Source of the DNA: Fibrobacter sp. UWB11
GTDB lineage: Bacteria; Fibrobacterota; Fibrobacteria; Fibrobacterales; Fibrobacteraceae
Direction: 5' to 3'
Assembly: GCF_900143015.1 (NCBI RefSeq)
Contig: NZ_FSRT01000002.1
Location: forward strand, 620,001-684,000
Length of the DNA stretch: 64,000 nt
Position 1 is the first letter of the stretch, and each line of letters opens with the position of its first letter. The translations under genes were made by a program, and so were the position numbers. Positions 44,551-53,800 of the stretch are shown in pieces. The notes beneath the pieces are model-generated. The model saw nothing but the letters and a program-made list of their open reading frames with translations. It had not been told where the DNA came from and searched no databases.

Positions 44551-45788
44551 ACAGCATTCTCCAAAATATGCGGATAGTATGTAATTCTATAATTCTTTAA
44601 GTTCGTTGATTCGCGAGAATCTGATTGACGCAATCTTTTCGACTCGCGCTGCAAAATCTGCTGGTAAACAGACAACAACGTTCTATCGCTTTGTTCAGGA
44701 TAATTTTCCTTAAGCCATTCCATCAAAAGCACCCGTCTTTTGCACATTTTTAAATTTTCAACAACATCATCTATTCGAAGCAACGTCAAATCGTCGTTAT
44801 TCGAAACTAATTCCTCAGGAAAACTAAACTTTGCAGGAGTATATTGCAAAACTTTTGCCGAAAACTCCTTGACTGAAGGACTTAATGAAAAACGGACATC
44901 TCTTTGGCTTCCGCCTAATTTGAGAGTCTTTACATTTAGACTTTTCCTTAATCCCTTTTTCCGGACTTTTGCCAAAAGAGCAACTACAGAACAAGATATT
45001 CTATTATTCTTCGTTACTCTATTGCGTAGAGGAGCCAATTCATTTTGGAACAAAGCCAAATTTTCTCTGATTTGCGTTCGCAGCATGCGTATTTGACTTT
45101 GAGCACCTTTCATTGTTCTTGACCAAGAAGACAATGAACCAGCCTGGATATTGCAGAGATCCATTCCCCGAGCCAACTGTTTTTCTATGGTTAAAGTCAA
45201 GTTGAGAAATCCAGTAGCATCATTGCCTAAAAACTGACGCATTGGTTCTACATATTGTTCAAAGCAATCAGAAACCTCCCCATAGCGAAGATTCAAAGGC
45301 GTATCGGGCGGCATAATCTTGGCACGCTCAATTATGTTCTTGATAGCATTTCTGTCAGACTCCAAATGATTTTGAATTTCATCTATCAGATCAATAATCA
45401 TCGAAGCTTTACTTTGGACAAGAGCCAAATCGCCTTTTTCAAGAGCCTTTTGAACCTCATCACTTAGTTTTCCAACACGATCTGCCTCAACTTTAACTAT
45501 TTCAGCAAGGCCGAGTTTTTGTTCCTTAACTAGGTTAAGGACATAGTCTTTCGTGTACTTTTGGATTATATACGCCCCATCTTGGTCAATAGGACGTAAT
45601 ATTCCGTTCTTGACCAACAACCTAAAGGCTCTCAGCGCATCATCTTTATTCTGTTGAAAATAGGCAACGGCTTCATCAAAAATGGCTTGTTCGTATAGAG
45701 CATTTGAAGACCTACTTTTTAAAGCAAGCCTTTCTATTAAGTCAAAATACTCATTCAGAGTTTGTACTATCGCCTTTGGAGAAGCCAT
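44547..45788 (-). CDS. jetA: Kleisin subunit, JetA/MksF-like
   Basis: A 413-residue mostly helical protein. The N-terminal winged helix (AVAYFQQNKDDALRAFRLLV, KNGILRPIDQDGAYIIQKYT) and a long central helical bundle match the MksF/JetA kleisin layout, with a C-terminal winged helix that would bind the SMC head. It is the first gene of the six-gene operon. The 215-nt region upstream carries phased TCGTCT repeats, likely its control region. Confidence 0.75.
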   Translation of the reverse strand: MASPKAIVQTLNEYFDLIERLALKSRSSNALYEQAIFDEAVAYFQQNKDDALRAFRLLVKNGILRPIDQDGAYIIQKYTKDYVLNLVKEQKLGLAEIVKVEADRVGKLSDEVQKALEKGDLALVQSKASMIIDLIDEIQNHLESDRNAIKNIIERAKIMPPDTPLNLRYGEVSDCFEQYVEPMRQFLGNDATGFLNLTLTIEKQLARGMDLCNIQAGSLSSWSRTMKGAQSQIRMLRTQIRENLALFQNELAPLRNRVTKNNRISCSVVALLAKVRKKGLRKSLNVKTLKLGGSQRDVRFSLSPSVKEFSAKVLQYTPAKFSFPEELVSNNDDLTLLRIDDVVENLKMCKRRVLLMEWLKENYPEQSDRTLLSVYQQILQRESKRLRQSDSRESTNLKNYRITYYPHILENAV

Positions 45789-46003
45789 TTTTAACCTAAA
45801 TTTCCATTCTAGCTAAATATACTCACAATCAGATGTCACAAAATGTCAAACAGGCATTTCCCCTCAAAAAAACTTTTTTCTCGTCTATAATTTTGCCGTT
45901 TTTCGCTCAATTTCTCCAATTTTCGTCTAAAGTTCGTCTAAGTTTCGTCTGTAAATTAGCTATTTAGACGAGAATTTAAGCTTTTCTAATCATTTAACCA
46001 ATC
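45789..46003. other. Gene-free control region of the jet operon
   Basis: A 215-nt AT-rich gap between the NERD gene stop and jetA start. It contains ATGTCA direct repeats (45844-45848 region) and five TCGTCT sites. No terminator hairpin was seen. Confidence 0.6.
45881..45971. promoter_or_regulatory. Phased TCGTCT(A) repeats upstream of jetA
   Basis: TCGTCTA at 45881, 45923 and 45934, TCGTCTG at 45945 and the inverted copy TAGACGA at 45965-45971. Three consecutive copies are spaced exactly 11 bp, placing them on one helix face. Confidence 0.65.
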
Positions 46004-46939
46004 TTATTTCACTATTCGGTATTCGTCACAATATCGGCAAAATACAAGTTGCCTTCTGGGCCATCCTGTTTCGAACAATTCTAGGGGTTTGCGGCATTTT
46101 TTGCATTTAAACGAAAACGGTTTGACCATTCCACAGGATTTGCAAATAGCCTCCCATTTCTTAGTTTCCCTATTCTTTTCAAACGAAAGAACGTTTCCAC
46201 ATTTACAGTTTGCCAGTTCTTCCTCGATTTTTCTATAAAAATACTGCGGACGGTGAATGTCTTTTAAAAAAGCTATAGTCTTTACTATATCTTCTTCCGG
46301 CAACAACCAAAGTGAATCGTTTTTCAGAATGGCGTCTTTTACAAAATTCTTTACCGTATCCGATTTTTTATAGCTCTCATAAATTTCAAGAACCTTATCA
46401 GGAATAACTTCGGATTTAAGGACCGTTCCGTCAAATTTACACGGTTTGTCAGGCTTTACCACATTGGATTCACCATGCAAAGCAACTAAATAATGGACAG
46501 GATAATTCTGAAATCCTCCTTGAAGAAAGAGAAATTTCTTTCTAAGGGTTTCTTTGTTATTCTGCAAAACTTTTCTTAACGCCTCAGACTGGATTTTCGC
46601 TTGATAGATAGGACTTTCCCTACTCGGATGCCATTCGTAGTCTTCTTTTGACAAATACCAGCAATTTCCATCTTCATCATATTTCATCCCGCTAGTCCAG
46701 CTCTTTGTTTCTATAACAATGAAGCAATATGGCGTAATAACAAGATGGTCTATTTGAGTATAGTCGCCATCGTCCGTCAGGCATTTAAACCGAACGTTGT
46801 TAAGGACATGAATTTCAGGATGGTCAAAAAATTTGCGCTTTAAATAATGGGCAGTTTGCTTTTCCGCTTCATAGCCCATTAAGTCTTCTTTAGAAGACAA
46901 TTCCTTTGATACGATGTTTTCAAGTTCTTTGTCTATCAT
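46004..46939 (-). CDS. NERD-domain nuclease-like protein with zinc ribbons
   Basis: A 311-residue protein. The N-terminal NERD (nuclease-related) domain reads GYEAEKQTAHYLKRKF, then DGDYTQIDHLVITPYCFIVI followed by ETKSW, giving the D...E-x-K pattern of the PD-(D/E)XK fold. The C-terminus has two zinc-ribbon-like pairs (CKCGN/CKSC and CKKC/CRYC). NERD proteins occur in defence islands; their target is not known. It is the last gene of the operon that starts with the type IIG enzyme, 11 nt after the Mrr-like gene. Confidence 0.82.
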   Translation of the reverse strand: MIDKELENIVSKELSSKEDLMGYEAEKQTAHYLKRKFFDHPEIHVLNNVRFKCLTDDGDYTQIDHLVITPYCFIVIETKSWTSGMKYDEDGNCWYLSKEDYEWHPSRESPIYQAKIQSEALRKVLQNNKETLRKKFLFLQGGFQNYPVHYLVALHGESNVVKPDKPCKFDGTVLKSEVIPDKVLEIYESYKKSDTVKNFVKDAILKNDSLWLLPEEDIVKTIAFLKDIHRPQYFYRKIEEELANCKCGNVLSFEKNRETKKWEAICKSCGMVKPFSFKCKKCRKPLELFETGWPRRQLVFCRYCDEYRIVK

Positions 46940-46950
46940 GTATCAAGCCC

Positions 46951-47814
46951 TTATTCTCGCATCATTTTCCTCTTTTCAATTTTCCCATTCTTCCAAAACA
47001 ATGTTTTCTTGTCTTTTCCTAAATATTCGATTACACCATACATCGCATCAGAAGCATCTATTAGCATAGTTTCTTCATCTGGCTTCTTCACTTCATATTT
47101 TACAGTATAACCTATTATTTTCAAGCTAGATGAAGGGGTCTTTATTTCGCCTTCTTTTGAAAAAATTTTTGTTTCCTCAAATTGACCAAATTCATCTTTA
47201 TGCAATAAGGGTAGTTTATTTTCTAGATCAAGCCATGTTACGGTCTTTTCCCCATCATTTATAAATATTTCATTATTATTGCCAGCAATTGCAAACGATG
47301 TATTCCCCTTCATTTCCTTAAGTACACTTTCCGAAACCTTGGGATAAAAACCTGTTATTCTTGCAGGATAACCCATAGACAGAGTAAAAGCAACCTTATT
47401 AATTAATGGATTCCCTTGTTCATCAACCCAATCAGAATCCAATGGTTTTCGAACAATAAGCAAATCTATTTTATTCTGTTCGGCTTTCTTTTGCGCACCA
47501 GATTGATAACCAATTTTCGTTGCAAAAACAGGCTTTAAATCAGGCAAGTCCTTAATTTTGCCAATCAAGGCATCAATTTTTTCAACAGACACCGCAGAAT
47601 TGTAGTCTTTACACTCGATTACAGTCTTATATGTAATCCCACCTAGTTCATATTCCCAATAAAGGTCAAATTCTCGATCAATTCCACAATTATCCGTTAT
47701 CTTTTTTCTCATCTCAATTTTTATGTTCTTTTGTATGCCTAATGTTTCTAAATGCAGTAAAGCCTCATGAAGGCTTTTTACAAAATTTTCATAAGACTCA
47801 CCAGTATTTTTCAT
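46951..47814 (-). CDS. Mrr-like PD-(D/E)XK restriction endonuclease
   Basis: A 287-residue protein. Residues 40-120 look like a restriction-endonuclease fold: REFDLYWEYELGG, TYKTVIECKDYNSAVSVEKI (catalytic E-x-K), GKIKDLPDLKPVFATKIGYQ, and a hydrophobic strand IDLLIV. The second half is a separate beta-rich domain, possibly for target recognition or signalling. Mrr-type enzymes often cut modified DNA; here the modification state and target are unknown. It is 1 nt from the gene before it. Confidence 0.75.
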   Translation of the reverse strand: MKNTGESYENFVKSLHEALLHLETLGIQKNIKIEMRKKITDNCGIDREFDLYWEYELGGITYKTVIECKDYNSAVSVEKIDALIGKIKDLPDLKPVFATKIGYQSGAQKKAEQNKIDLLIVRKPLDSDWVDEQGNPLINKVAFTLSMGYPARITGFYPKVSESVLKEMKGNTSFAIAGNNNEIFINDGEKTVTWLDLENKLPLLHKDEFGQFEETKIFSKEGEIKTPSSSLKIIGYTVKYEVKKPDEETMLIDASDAMYGVIEYLGKDKKTLFWKNGKIEKRKMMRE

Positions 47815-47815
47815 T

Positions 47816-48502
47816 CTACATCACTTTTTTTAATGTTTCTGCCATACCTATTTTTCGCTCTGTAAATTCTCTCAAAACCCGTTCATAATCTGTTGGATAA
47901 TAAAGATTTTTTAAAATAAAATATAAATCTAAGTTATTTTTTCTTATATATTCAGATAATGCATAATAGATATGCTCCCTCATAATGGCTTTTGCTTTTT
48001 GGAGTTTTATCTCTCTATAAACAAGATAAAATTGTGTTTTATAATCTCTAGATTCTGTTGAAAGGATATCCCCAAAATTTCGTAACCTTCGATTAATACT
48101 AATATTATTATTTCGAATGATTTCTTTTAAATCATTATATGCTATGTTATACTTATTGTACATTAAAGAATACTCTGAATAATCCAAAAATTCATTTTGA
48201 CGTTCCAACCAAAACAGAACATTTTTTCTACTTAATTTCTTAGGAAATTCAACTCTAAACGGATAAACTTCAGATGTTCCTTTTATAAAGGAGCCATTCT
48301 TAAAAAGACTCAAAGAAACAGCCTTTACAAACTCAACATAGCTTTCATCGACAGTTTTATAATTATAACCGCTAATTCCATTTAAACATTGAATAAATTC
48401 CTGATTTTTTGATTGAAAGACCTGTATTTGAAAATTTTGGCAAAAAGGAAATATATCTTCAACAAAAATTTTCAAAATTTCATCACAACTTCGTTGTCCC
48501 AT
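47816..48502 (-). CDS. Unknown helical protein of the defence operon
   Basis: A 228-residue, AT-rich-coded, largely helical protein with no recognised motif. The segment RRLRNFGDILSTESRDYK may be a folded core. Its ATG overlaps the TAA of the upstream gene (TAATG), so translation is coupled. Conserved placement between the membrane protein and the Mrr-like nuclease suggests it belongs to the same system. Confidence 0.6.
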   Translation of the reverse strand: MGQRSCDEILKIFVEDIFPFCQNFQIQVFQSKNQEFIQCLNGISGYNYKTVDESYVEFVKAVSLSLFKNGSFIKGTSEVYPFRVEFPKKLSRKNVLFWLERQNEFLDYSEYSLMYNKYNIAYNDLKEIIRNNNISINRRLRNFGDILSTESRDYKTQFYLVYREIKLQKAKAIMREHIYYALSEYIRKNNLDLYFILKNLYYPTDYERVLREFTERKIGMAETLKKVM

Positions 48503-49593
48503 TATATAGCCCCAAGTTGTTTCAGCTTTTTATGCAATCCATATTGTTGATAATTAAAACTAAATGGAGAAACATCATAAGCCTCAATTAAATTTACAGC
48601 AATAAAAATATCATAACCATCAAGATTATTCCGCCAAAAGCCTTCTTTACTTTTTTGTTTTACAAATGAAACTAATTTCGATTTTTTTGAAATCAAAGGT
48701 GATTCCAAAATATTTATAATTTTTTTCTCCCAATTTAACTTCGTTTCATAACGATAAACACGGATGTCATTTTTTATACCAACAATGATTCCCGCTGTCA
48801 TTTTTTGTTTTTCCATATTTTTTAACATTTCCATACAAACTTCTTTTAAATATAAAGACATTTCTGATTTACCCAATAAGTCAAAAATAACAAATAACCA
48901 CCCCAAACTCGTAATCAAATCAACCAAAGGATTATAGCATTTTTTATCTTCTCCAGATTTAATCAAATAAAAAAATTCACTTACACTAGCATTTACAAAA
49001 ACATATATCAGCTCTTTATATTTTTTAAACACATCACTATCGACCATTTCAATCAAACCTAATCGGCATAAATTCAATGAAAAACCAGCAACATCAACTT
49101 TTTCATCTTGCAAATTTTCAAATTTATTCAAGCAACCAATAAGAGATTCATAAAGAATAACTTTCTCTGTATATTCCGCTTTTTCAGCAATTTCTATCTT
49201 TTTTATTTTTTGTTCCGTTAATTTCTTTTCATCAACAAAATTGGACAAAGGCACATCATTCATTTTTTCTATAAACGACATTTTCACAGAAAAATCATTT
49301 ATCTCCAAATTCCATCTAGTCCAATATTCAAATTCTTTTTTTATCGCAATGGCTTTCAACTTTACATTCTGATTCAGAAAGTTTCTTTTTTTGTAAAAAA
49401 AGGAAACCATTTTTACAGTAATCACATCAAAATAATCAAGATAAAGTGTATAGATCTTCAAAGACAATTCCTCAGCAGCAAACTTCTTTGGAGTTACAAC
49501 ATGACCTTCTATTTCTTTTTCATAACTAAGTTTTTCAAACAATGACAAAATATCTTTTAACAAAAAAAGACTCGTAAATTCCAGAAAGCCCAA
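48502..49593 (-). CDS. C-terminal part of split membrane protein (or separate gene)
   Basis: A 363-residue ORF opening with a TTG inside the 3' end of the upstream gene (59-nt overlap). There is no ATG before residue 61. The frame continues naturally from the upstream protein if one T is removed from the T7 run at 49562-49568 (minus strand), giving a joined protein of about 780 residues. The product is helical and Lys-rich without a known domain. Either a frameshifted second half or a gene using a TTG start. Confidence 0.55.
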   Translation of the reverse strand: MGFLEFTSLFLLKDILSLFEKLSYEKEIEGHVVTPKKFAAEELSLKIYTLYLDYFDVITVKMVSFFYKKRNFLNQNVKLKAIAIKKEFEYWTRWNLEINDFSVKMSFIEKMNDVPLSNFVDEKKLTEQKIKKIEIAEKAEYTEKVILYESLIGCLNKFENLQDEKVDVAGFSLNLCRLGLIEMVDSDVFKKYKELIYVFVNASVSEFFYLIKSGEDKKCYNPLVDLITSLGWLFVIFDLLGKSEMSLYLKEVCMEMLKNMEKQKMTAGIIVGIKNDIRVYRYETKLNWEKKIINILESPLISKKSKLVSFVKQKSKEGFWRNNLDGYDIFIAVNLIEAYDVSPFSFNYQQYGLHKKLKQLGAI

Positions 49594-50851
49594 ATTTTAA
49601 ATTTGGATTTCCCATTGTAAATTTTATCTCCAACGTTTTGTAATCATTAACTCTTCGCGTGAGTAACATAATTTGTATGCATAAATCAAACAACTCTGAA
49701 ATTATTTTCACATTCATGTTTATAGTATTCTGAGTCATTCTTTTTTCAAATATGGTCCATATTTTTGAGACCATCATAAATGCTCTTTGGGGATATCCAT
49801 TTTCAATTAAAGCATCGAAATAATAAACCAATTCATTCAACACCGTTCCCGACACTTCTTCATCCTTATTTTCTTGTATTTTGTCAAAAACGGATTCGAA
49901 AATTTTTTCCATTTTATCTTCAAACCAAAAAAAATCATTAACGTATTTTGTAGGCGGAACCATTGTTTTAGAAGCCATTACAAAATCGTGGTCATTTAAA
50001 GTGTATAAATTTTGCTCATCTGATTGAATAAAATACCATTTACTTTCTGGAAGTATTTTTCTCTTATAAAACTGATAAACAATCAATATTTCAACTATAT
50101 TTTTCGACAAGACTCGCAATTCCTTATTTGTTGCATTTATGTTCATCTTATTATATATAATCTCAAAATATTCTACATACTCACGAGCATTTAATGCTTT
50201 TTCCGAGCAAAAATTATCATTTATCTGTTTTAACGAAGCTTTTTCTATTTCTTGAAATTCTTTAAAAATTTTTGTTTTTATCACTTTAAACCATGATTCT
50301 ACTTCTAAATATGACAATAATTTGCGAGATAACACAATAAACGTGGCTACAGCAATAACAAAAAAAGCCCATACAGCAATACTCGAATACATCAAAGTCT
50401 TTTCAAATAAAATTTCTGTCAAAATCCACATTAGGGAAAATTCCGACATTATCATCAAAAGATTTAAATATCGATTATTTGTTGAATTATACAATAAAAA
50501 ATTTTGCACTTTGGGAGGCAATTTCTGATGGGTTGTGCTTGCGACAAATATTAAGCCAGAATAGTACAGTCCCATCATTACAGGACCTGCAGCCGCAATA
50601 CATACTATTAAAGAATCAAAAGATGAATTGTCAATTTTTTCTACGCCAAATAGATTAAATAATAATAGAAACAAAATCAAACCAATGATTAAATTTTTAA
50701 CCAAAAGAAGAACTATACCTTCGTTTATTTCTGATTTAAAGAATTGGTTCTTTTTTAAAAACAAAGAATTTTTTCTTTTTTCCTTTGCGAGATAGTCTAA
50801 AACTTCTTTGTCAATTTTTTTTATTTTTTCTTTATTTAACATAATATTCAC
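49535..50851 (-). CDS. Membrane protein of the defence operon (N-terminal part)
   Basis: A 438-residue protein with four predicted membrane helices at about residues 45-70, 80-106, 128-153 and 155-179, followed by a cytoplasmic helical region. No family is recognised. It starts 19 nt after the type IIG gene, with a typical operon spacing. Its last 11 codons (after the T7 run) look like out-of-frame sequence, supporting a frameshift into the following ORF. Membrane proteins in defence operons often act as effectors that damage the envelope, but nothing here proves it. Confidence 0.6.
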   Translation of the reverse strand: MNIMLNKEKIKKIDKEVLDYLAKEKRKNSLFLKKNQFFKSEINEGIVLLLVKNLIIGLILFLLLFNLFGVEKIDNSSFDSLIVCIAAAGPVMMGLYYSGLIFVASTTHQKLPPKVQNFLLYNSTNNRYLNLLMIMSEFSLMWILTEILFEKTLMYSSIAVWAFFVIAVATFIVLSRKLLSYLEVESWFKVIKTKIFKEFQEIEKASLKQINDNFCSEKALNAREYVEYFEIIYNKMNINATNKELRVLSKNIVEILIVYQFYKRKILPESKWYFIQSDEQNLYTLNDHDFVMASKTMVPPTKYVNDFFWFEDKMEKIFESVFDKIQENKDEEVSGTVLNELVYYFDALIENGYPQRAFMMVSKIWTIFEKRMTQNTINMNVKIISELFDLCIQIMLLTRRVNDYKTLEIKFTMGNPNLKFGLSGIYESFFVKRYFVIV

Positions 50852-50870
50852 TTGTTTAATATATCAATTA

Positions 50871-53800
50871 TCACCTCTTCTCCACTGCTTCTATTTCTTC
50901 GGCATCGGTGATGCCGTAGAGTTGATAGACGAGGGTGTTGACTTGGGTTTCGAGGTCGGCGATTTGCTTTTGAAGCGCCTCACTAGATCCTTCGACTTCC
51001 CCTATCGCCTTCGGCTCCAGGGGCCGCTCAGGACGACACGAAGTTTGTTTTTTAGCAGCGATGATTTCATCGGCGAGAGTGGCGAGTTGTTGCTGTAGTT
51101 CCACATTGTCCAGGGGGATGCGGAGGTTTTCGAAGTAGGCTTTGCGGATTTCACGGGTGCCGCCCATGAGTTCGGGGCAGTTGTACCATATCCAGAGTTT
51201 GACAAGGCTGGAATTGAATATGGCGAGAAGGGCCTTAAGGAGAGATCCTTCGACTTTGCTTACGCTCCGCTCAGGATGACACTCTGCTTCGCTCGCAATG
51301 ACGTTTTCTGCTCCCTTAGGCAAGTTCTGGGAACTTTCTTTTTCCGTAATGATAAAAGATTTGTCGTTGCCGAAAGAGCCAGTTTCGTCATAGGTGAACG
51401 GGAATGCCGAAGTCATGTTCGGGTACATGATTTTGGGTTTGGCAAATTCTTCCAAATAGGCGCAATTACGTAGGTTGTATGGCGTATCACCTTTATCCCC
51501 ACGTTTAACCAACTTATCTATAAATTGGTCAAGATGCTTTTTGATTGCCGGATATTCATCTATGTTAATCGGCGCGATGTTCTTTTCCTTTATTCCGTTA
51601 TGCGGGTTGATTAGATATTGATCATTTTCCGTCACCCATGCGTTAATGTCTCGACCGCGAAGCAGTGGCTTTATGAGTTCTTCACTCTTGGGGTCTTCGG
51701 CGATGAGTTTTTCCCTCGTTTTTCCATCAATAAAGAATGCATCATTGAAGCCTGTCTTAATGCCGTAATTAATGGTAATCGGCATATCTTTCAGAGGCGT
51801 GCCGACGTTCATTTTCTGCAATACGGAATCGTGGAGTTTGTTTCTGATACTCCATTCGCTTGCTCCGAAATTTTCTGCCGGGAACTCGAATGTCGCCGCC
51901 TTGACTTCTTTTTCGAATTCGCCGTGATAGTTCTTGCTGTTCAGCGAACACGCCAAAACGGGCATCTTGTCGCCGGACTTTTGCGATACGAATATGCACA
52001 CGTAAATGGTTGCATCGGCAAAGAACTGGACATCGCCAAAGTTGAGAATTTTCTTGAGCGAGGTCTGGCTCATGAATTGCCGCAGTTCCTTGCCGTAATC
52101 CACGAGCATCCATTTGTTCGGCATGATGAACGAGAAATATCCGTTCTTTTTCAGCAGGCTGTAGGCGCGTTCCACAAAAAGGCAGTAAAGATCTGCGGAC
52201 TTGTTGTAGCAACTGTAATCTCGTTTGCTGTAAACGTCGCTCATCTCGCCCATGCTCTGGAGCTGCACATACGGCGGGTTTCCGATGATGGCATCAAAGC
52301 CTGTAAAGCGGCCTTCGTCGTCGAGGATTTCCGGGAATTCGAACATCCATTCGAGCGAATTGGAAAAGTCGATGTCGTTGTTCTTGACAACGTTTCCGAA
52401 GAGGTCAATGCTGGGCGGCTCCTTGAGTTGCGACTTGAGGCCGGCAATGTTCAGGCGAAGTTGCTGTTTGTTGTAGCTCGTTCCGCCCGCCTTGTAATCC
52501 TGAACGTTTTTCCTGTATTCCTTGAGTTTCGCCGCGAGTCCGTTTTTCTTGTCGGCCTTGTCTTCTTTCTGCAAAAAGTCCAAAACGACGTGTCCGTTCT
52601 GCACGGGGTATTTGCTCAGCAACGAATCGCCGACTTTGATATTGATGTCGATGTTCGGGAGGGTCTGAAGTTGTTTGTAGCCGCTTTCCTTGGTGTAGTA
52701 GGCGTTCTTCAAAAGTTCAATCCAAAGGCGCAAACGGCAGATGTTCACGCTGTTGGGGTTCAGGTCAACACCGAAAAGGCTATTCTCGATAATGCGGCGT
52801 TTTTCGTTGAACAAGGCTTCTTGATACCGCTGGCTTTCTTCGTTGCCCGGCTTGTATTCAAACGGTTCGCCCTCGTCATCAACAACAGAAAGTTCATCGT
52901 TATCAACTTTCAAAATCAGGTCGCGACGTTTGATGCGTTTGCCGTCTGCATCGCACAAAATGTTCAATTCCGATTTGATTGCAAGCAGGCGATTAAGGGC
53001 CGACACCAAGAAATGCCCAGAGCCCACGGCGACATCAGCAACGCGGATATCATCAACAATTTCATTCGCTTCTGAAATATCTTCAATCTTGTCCGAGACA
53101 TCTTCCAAATTTTTGCATTTCCAGGACTTTTTCTCGTTGAACTTCTGCACCACAGTTCGTTCCAGCACATCGCGGGCCATGTAGTCGGTGATGAACCCCG
53201 GCGTAAAGAAACTGCCGTCTTTGTAGCCGTTGATTTTTTCGAAAATGAGTCCGAGAACCGACGCGTTGATGAGCGTCTTGCTCGTAGAGGTCACGCCGCC
53301 TTGGGCATCGCTTGCAAAGTTGTACGCATCGAGGAACTTGAAGATGTAATCCAGATTCGGGAGCGTGCCTTTTGCGCGTTTGCCGCGTTCATCCTTCAGG
53401 ACAGTCTTGTTGAAAATTTCCATCTGGGCATCGGGAATGCCGCGGATTTTCAGGTGCTTTTCGTCTTCGGTCGGTTCGAACAGCGAACTGTTCAGATAAG
53501 GCACATTCGGGTAACGCTTGAGCACGTCTTCGTCGCGGTCCTCGATTTTCTTGCCGAGCACCTTGAAAAAGAAAATGTTCAGTTCGTCGAAGTTCGCTAT
53601 TTTATCCGTACTCATGAACCGGTACGATGCATCGCCCTTTTGATACATGAGGATTTGCGATTCGACAAGTTTCAGGAACAGCAGGCGGTTCACCCATGTG
53701 ATGCAGAGACGGAGGGCCATCGCCTCGCATTCTTCCTTGTTCGGGAAATCGTCTTCAAGCTGGTAGATGGCACTTTCGAGGAGGCTTGCCTTGTCGCGAT

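Noticed and set aside
45881-45971. CRISPR-like array
   Set aside because: Repeats are only 6-8 bp with 11-bp spacing, and no cas genes are present; an operator is more likely.
51618-53075. 485-codon ORF antisense to the type IIG gene
   Set aside because: Shadow of the methyltransferase region; the sense frame carries NPPY and motif I.
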